A stretch of DNA of 64,000 bases. It comes from Nymphaea colorata. Its lineage: Eukaryota > Streptophyta > Magnoliopsida > Nymphaeales > Nymphaeaceae. The stretch spans positions 19,895,149 to 19,959,148 of the forward strand of contig NC_045146.1 in assembly GCF_008831285.2 (NCBI RefSeq), in the 5' to 3' direction. This document shows positions 62,560-64,000 of the stretch, piece by piece (the first letter of the stretch is position 1; each line of letters opens with the position of its first letter). A model generated the notes under the pieces. It had not been told where the DNA came from. It made no database searches and worked only from the letters and a program-made list of their open reading frames with translations. A program made the position numbers and the translations under genes.

Positions 62560-64000
62560 TTTGCCGGAGGTGGACGAGCGGGGCGGGGGCCTACCTAAGG
62601 AGGAGGCATGCACAATTAAAAACATTGCGTCGTCGGCTTGTCGACGTTGCGGAGCCAGCCAAAGAGGCGCCCCATCTCTTTCCTCGCCGGGAAACCGCAA
62701 CATGATGCCCTTGCTTGCGTCCCCGCCCATGTCATTATCAACGTTATGTCATGTATGTAGCTTTCTCTTCCTACGATGCTTTCCGCCATCGTGTCGTCAT
62801 GGTCGACGTTTGGAGGAGGAGGAGAGCCGCCGCCATGGGCCCCGACATTGCTTGCGCAAGAAGACGATGATCGTAATTTCCCGTCCCGTCCAAGCATCAC
62901 AGCGTTCCTATTATGATAATAATATGGGGTAAGTTCAGCCCACGCACAACGGGTGCATTACGAGATGAAGTTAAGTAAGTCGTATTGCGTACGATATTTT
63001 TGAAATGCATATTTACTTTAATACTCGTAGTATCTGTCATTATCTATAAATATGAATTAATAATAAATGAATTATAAAACCTAAACAAAATTACGAGACA
63101 ATGTACGTGACATAACAAACGAGATAAGATAATGATAAAAATATGAGATAATGTAAAATAAAAAATAAGTAAAAATAATGTGTATGAGATAACAAAAGAG
63201 ATACAAGGACAAAAAAAATAAGGACATTTGTTTATCATTGAAAATAGTATATTGGTAATAACCATATGTATATGCAAACTAATAAGTTTTATCTTTATGG
63301 AATCTTAAAATCATTTTTTTGTTGTTATTAAAAATAATGTATGAAAATTTGCCACCTATATAACCAGCTTTGTACATAGATAAAACGCCTCTTCCATCCA
63401 CGTTCTTGCCCGTTGAGAGACGCCCGCCCGTATGATTTCCCCAGGTTTTGAACAAAGAATGAAGTTCTCCGCCTTGTTCTCATGGGTTCTGTATGTTCTT
63501 TCTTATGCTATTATTATTTAAGTTCTCTCTCTCTCTCTCTCTGTTTGTAGAACATTTGCAAGTAAGATTGTAAGACCAAATAAAAAGAAAAGGGGAAGAA
63601 TTAAAGAATAAAAGCCGTACGATGTCACTGTTTTTTGTTATCACACTGCGAGCTAGCATATATTAAAGCTTATTATGACAACAACAAAACTTCATTATTT
63701 GTGTGGTGAACAAGCGTAGCTCAAGCCAATATTTTTCTCAAGGGAGAGCCATCTGTACACCCCGCTGTTTTTCTCGCTCCAACCTCTCGAATTTAAAATG
63801 AATGAAGCGGAGGTAGGGCCGCCTACGCCTTGCTTACATCTCCATTTCCTTGGCGCGCCGCAGTCTTTTATTAGCTGGAAAGCATTCAAGAAACAACGGC
63901 ACGATTGGAACGATTGACACTCATTCTGAGGACCAGCGGTATCAATATTAGTGCTTCTTCAGCTTAGCACAAACCTTGCTGGAAAAAAAAAGGTGTGGAG
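62560..64000. other. Intergenic region, right edge
   Basis: 62560-62930 is GC-richer and is probably the A20/AN1 promoter. 62950-63350 is strongly A-rich. A TATA-like CTATATAAC occurs at 63356-63364, followed by a CT tract (63524-63541) and a 29-codon ATG frame. No gene can be supported. Confidence 0.5.

Noticed and set aside
1-64000. CRISPR arrays, bacterial operons, rRNA genes and tRNA genes
   Set aside because: No repeat-spacer pattern or rRNA block was seen. Searches by eye for tRNA T-arm and anticodon-arm patterns gave nothing convincing. The tRNA-like TGGTATCAGAGC words are retrotransposon primer sites.

Overview
The window is nuclear DNA from a flowering plant. It holds spliced genes with GT-AG introns, plant families (EXORDIUM/PHI-1, A20-AN1 stress-associated protein, plant-type DHHC S-acyltransferase, CPSF160), Ty1/copia retrotransposons primed by initiator tRNA-Met, hAT-like elements, and many (GA)n, (CT)n and (TA)n tracts. 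The species cannot be told from the sequence. Large introns and heavy transposon load point to a fairly expanded genome.

Layout: (1) 1199-2355, + strand, the last four coding exons of a DHHC-type protein S-acyltransferase whose DHHC core lies upstream of the window. (2) 2356-6789, AT-rich intergenic DNA with simple repeats and small inverted-repeat elements. (3) 6790-7851, + strand, an intronless, GC-rich, secreted EXORDIUM-like (PHI-1) gene. (4) 7852-14073, intergenic DNA with a 51-bp minisatellite and other repeats. (5) 14074-59012, + strand, one complete gene for CPSF160 (CPSF1), the large subunit of the cleavage and polyadenylation specificity factor. I could join 26 exons in frame to 4371 nt, or 1456 residues, spread over about 45 kb. 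(6) 61178-61705, - strand, an A20/AN1 zinc-finger protein with a 5' UTR intron and a TATA box, convergent with CPSF160. (7) 62560-64000, intergenic.

The CPSF160 gene is swollen by insertions. Intron 4 has an internally deleted copia element with target-site duplication (TSD) AAAGC and a fold-back element. Intron 5 has a near-perfect 232-bp duplication flanking a 34-bp-arm hairpin. Intron 11 has a rearranged copia remnant with an inverted core, followed directly by a 700-bp hAT-like element with an 8-bp TSD. Intron 14 has a structurally intact 5286-bp copia element (identical LTRs, one open polyprotein, TSD CGTCC) and a 1291-bp hAT-like element with an 8-bp TSD. Intron 23 has a decayed 5.3-kb copia element. 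Intron 24 has an inverted-repeat element. All copia elements with clear orientation, except the intron 11 remnant, lie antisense to the host gene.

No single undescribed system is evident. The strongest points of interest are the very young intact copia element inside a core polyadenylation-factor gene, the series of copia decay states in that one gene, and several clean rearrangement footprints.
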